Source: Acidobacteriota bacterium (lineage in GTDB: Bacteria > Acidobacteriota > Terriglobia > UBA7540). Taken from it: a DNA stretch of 8,266 nt. The notes beneath the pieces were generated by a model. The model worked only from the letters and a program-made list of their open reading frames with translations, was not told where the DNA came from and made no database searches. Below, in pieces: positions 7,124 through 8,266 of this stretch (position 1 is its first letter; the number at the start of each line of letters is the position of its first letter). The position numbers were made by a program, and so were the translations under genes. The stretch lies in NCBI GenBank assembly GCA_003171295.1, contig PMYF01000169.1:952-9217 (forward strand), in the 5' to 3' direction.

Positions 7124-7486
7124 TCACGCCGGAGCAATCTCCGTGTAGCCGAGCGTCAGCAGAGCTTTGCAGGCGGCGCACACGTATTGAGGCGGCGGAA
7201 CGGCATTGCCCATGGCAAAGACTCTGGCTTCGCCGCAACGCGCGCAGGGGGCCGTGGGCGCGCTGGGATCGGATTCAGGAGGGATTTCGAAATTCTCCGT
7301 GACTTCGCCCACCCTGGTCGTTTCCAACTCGAACGTCGTGAAGCAGTTGTTGCACACGTGGTTGAAGCAGCATTCCGGCTTGCACGAATAGATCACGTCG
7401 GCCGAGCCGCATTGCGGGCAGGCAACGGAGATGGGCACCAGATTCACGGAGCTTTCAGCATGGCCGAGCGGCGGGGGCGCTGTCAA
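7124..7486 (-). CDS. Small double zinc-ribbon protein, function unknown
   Basis: This is a 120-residue minus-strand frame ending at TGA (7126-7124). Four CxxC pairs, C23/C26, C45/C48, C81/C84 and C103/C106, indicate two zinc ribbons, with extra cysteines at 35, 39 and 40. The ribbons are joined by an acidic/proline linker (about 60-78). There is no signal peptide or membrane segment. I do not recognise a family; such proteins can bind nucleic acid or act as metal-binding adaptors. The start is uncertain: TTG 7486 is the most upstream, with no Shine-Dalgarno, and GTG 7447 (VNLVPISVACPQCG) would give 107 residues and is equally plausible. The overlapping plus-strand frames lack any such pattern. 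It is flanked by repeats on both sides and is probably transcribed alone. Confidence 0.7.
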   Translation of the reverse strand: MTAPPPLGHAESSVNLVPISVACPQCGSADVIYSCKPECCFNHVCNNCFTTFELETTRVGEVTENFEIPPESDPSAPTAPCARCGEARVFAMGNAVPPPQYVCAACKALLTLGYTEIAPA

Positions 7487-7544
7487 GGTGCGTGGTCAGG
7501 CTGGTGCTGGTGTCATTTGGAATGGGATCCCTTTCGAAACACTG

Positions 7545-7653
7545 GTCATTCCCGCGAAGCTTGTCCCCGCGAAGGCGGGGAGCGGGAATCTAGTCCGTCG
7601 GTGGGGCATTTGCTGTGGTTTGCGAAGTAGATTCCCGCTTGCGCGGGAATGAC
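7545..7653. repeat. MITE-like element with 'gtcattcccgcg' terminal inverted repeats
   Basis: The left unit (7545-7592) starts GTCATTCCCGCG and ends GCGGGAATCTA. The right unit (7628-7653) is TAGATTCCCGCTTGCG then CGGGAATGAC. The ends are inverted copies, and each unit is itself a hairpin; the left one has an extra internal CCCCGC/GCGGGG stem. The spacer (7593-7627) is unique. 'gtcattcccgcgaag' units of this kind are scattered in many GC-rich bacterial genomes. There is no transposase here, so mobility would depend on an enzyme elsewhere. Confidence 0.7.
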
Positions 7654-7668
7654 TGCACCTGGCAGTTG

Positions 7669-7700
7669 GCAGACTTGCTGTGTAAGTCTGCGGCTTTTCC
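7669..7700 (+). repeat. Hairpin repeat unit B1 (CGCAGA family, forward copy)
   Basis: GCAGACTT (7669-7676) and AAGTCTGC (7684-7691) form an 8-bp stem with a 7-base loop, followed by GGCTTTTCC. The 15 bases GTCTGCGGCTTTTCC are identical to those of unit A1. The usual GTAGC left flank is missing, so the left side may be truncated. Confidence 0.6.
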
Positions 7701-7714
7701 ATCCCCAAGGGTTA

Positions 7715-7748
7715 GAGCCGCAGAGTTGAAGACCAACTCTGCGCTACC
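7715..7748 (-). repeat. Hairpin repeat unit B2 (inverted copy)
   Basis: CGCAGAGTTG (7719-7728) and CAACTCTGCG (7734-7743) form a 10-bp stem with a 5-base loop and end in CTACC, as in unit A2. With B1 it repeats the head-to-head arrangement of A1/A2. It lies about 50 bases before the start of the UbiA-family gene and may fall in or near its promoter region. Confidence 0.6.
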
Positions 7749-7798
7749 TTGCTTTTCCCCTTGTCACCCATCCGGGGAAGATTGAAAATAGCGCCCGG

Positions 7799-8266
7799 AT
7801 GAATTCCCTGCGCACCTATTGGACGTTCGCGCGTCCCTTCACCCTGGTTCCTCCCATGATCGGGATCTTTTCCGGAACTCTCCTCGGCTACGGGGCGACG
7901 CAAGCGAGGTTTGATCCCGCTCGCGTCCTGCTGGCGGTACTTGCCGCGGGGGTACTGAACGCTGCCTCGAACGGGTTGAACCAGATCTGCGACCTCACCA
8001 ACGACCGCATCAACAAGCCCCATCGGCCGCTGCCTTCCCGCCGGCTCACACTCGGCCAGGCCGGGGTTTTCACCGGAGTCGCTTATGCTCTGGCCCTGGT
8101 GATGGTGGCGGCGGTGAACCGCGAAACGTTCGCCATATACGTGCTCGCCGCGCTCGCTACCGTGGCGTACTCCGCCCCCCCCGTGCGGCTGAAGCGGCAT
8201 CCCCTGGGCTCGAACCTGATCATTGCGCTCGTACGCGGCTGGTTGTTGAAGGTGGCGGGATGGGCG
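7799..8266 (+). CDS. UbiA-family prenyltransferase, N-terminal part (partial at right edge)
   Basis: ATG 7799 opens a frame that stays open for 156 codons to the window edge. The protein is an integral-membrane prenyltransferase that would join a polyprenyl diphosphate to an acceptor. N61-x3-D65-x3-D69 followed by INKPHRPLPS (71-80) is the first Mg/diphosphate-binding motif of the family. YSAPPVRLKRHPLGSN (124-139) is the following loop, and IALVRGWLL (142-150) starts the next helix. The second DxxxD-type motif lies beyond the window. Membrane segments are visible near 14-32, 42-60, 86-106 and 110-127. The NKPxRPLPS form recalls the chlorophyll-synthase/DGGGP-synthase side of the family more than UbiA itself, but the acceptor cannot be told from half a protein. 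No good Shine-Dalgarno is seen. The long minus-strand frame across this gene (8200-7712) is a shadow. Confidence 0.88.
   Translation, partial: MNSLRTYWTFARPFTLVPPMIGIFSGTLLGYGATQARFDPARVLLAVLAAGVLNAASNGLNQICDLTNDRINKPHRPLPSRRLTLGQAGVFTGVAYALALVMVAAVNRETFAIYVLAALATVAYSAPPVRLKRHPLGSNLIIALVRGWLLKVAGWA

Noticed and set aside
7712..8200. 162-residue minus-strand open frame at the right end
   Set aside because: The plus strand carries UbiA NxxxDxxxD and NKPHRPLPS motifs over the same bases; the minus frame also runs into a hairpin repeat.

Overview
This is a GC-rich bacterial chromosomal window. The short dispersed palindromes between the genes (a 'gtcattctgagcgaagcgaa' type element, 'gtcattcccgcgaag' type elements, paired CGCAGA-type hairpins, and a CGATSACC array) and the TTG/GTG start use recall Acidobacteriota genomes. 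That assignment is an inference from style; no marker gene in the window fixes it.

Layout. The window opens with the last 38 codons of lexA (1-117). Sixteen bases later comes a secreted two-domain protein of unknown function (134-1117). A long imperfect inverted repeat follows (about 1125-1260), then roughly 280 bases without a convincing gene that hold a tandem 11-bp repeat and a good sigma-70-like promoter. The centre (1538-6599) is a four-gene, same-strand cluster: an FTR1-type iron permease fused to a cysteine-rich DUF2318/FtrD-like domain, two MacB/FtsX-type permeases, and a LolD/MacB-class ABC ATPase that carries a DtxR/MntR-like iron-dependent-repressor module at its C-terminus. The stretch 6600-7123 has no intact gene; it holds a REP-like hairpin cluster, the C-terminal remnant of a REP-associated (RAYT) transposase, and a pair of inverted hairpins. 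A small minus-strand zinc-ribbon protein follows (7124-7486). A repeat-filled gap (7487-7798) leads to a UbiA-family prenyltransferase that runs off the right edge (7799-8266).

How the genes work together. The central cluster resembles the P19/Ftr type iron uptake loci (Campylobacter Cj1658-Cj1663 region; Bordetella/Brucella FtrABCD), where an FTR1 permease works with a DUF2318 protein and, in Campylobacter, two FtsX-like permeases and an ATPase. Two features differ here. The periplasmic P19 iron-binding protein is absent from the window, and FtrC-like and FtrD-like functions are joined in one chain. The most striking feature is the ATPase-DtxR fusion: a metal-sensing repressor fold covalently attached to the motor of the transporter. 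It suggests direct control of transport by cytoplasmic metal, by analogy with the C-terminal regulatory domains of MetN or ModC. That function is inferred, but both halves of the fusion are clear in the sequence.
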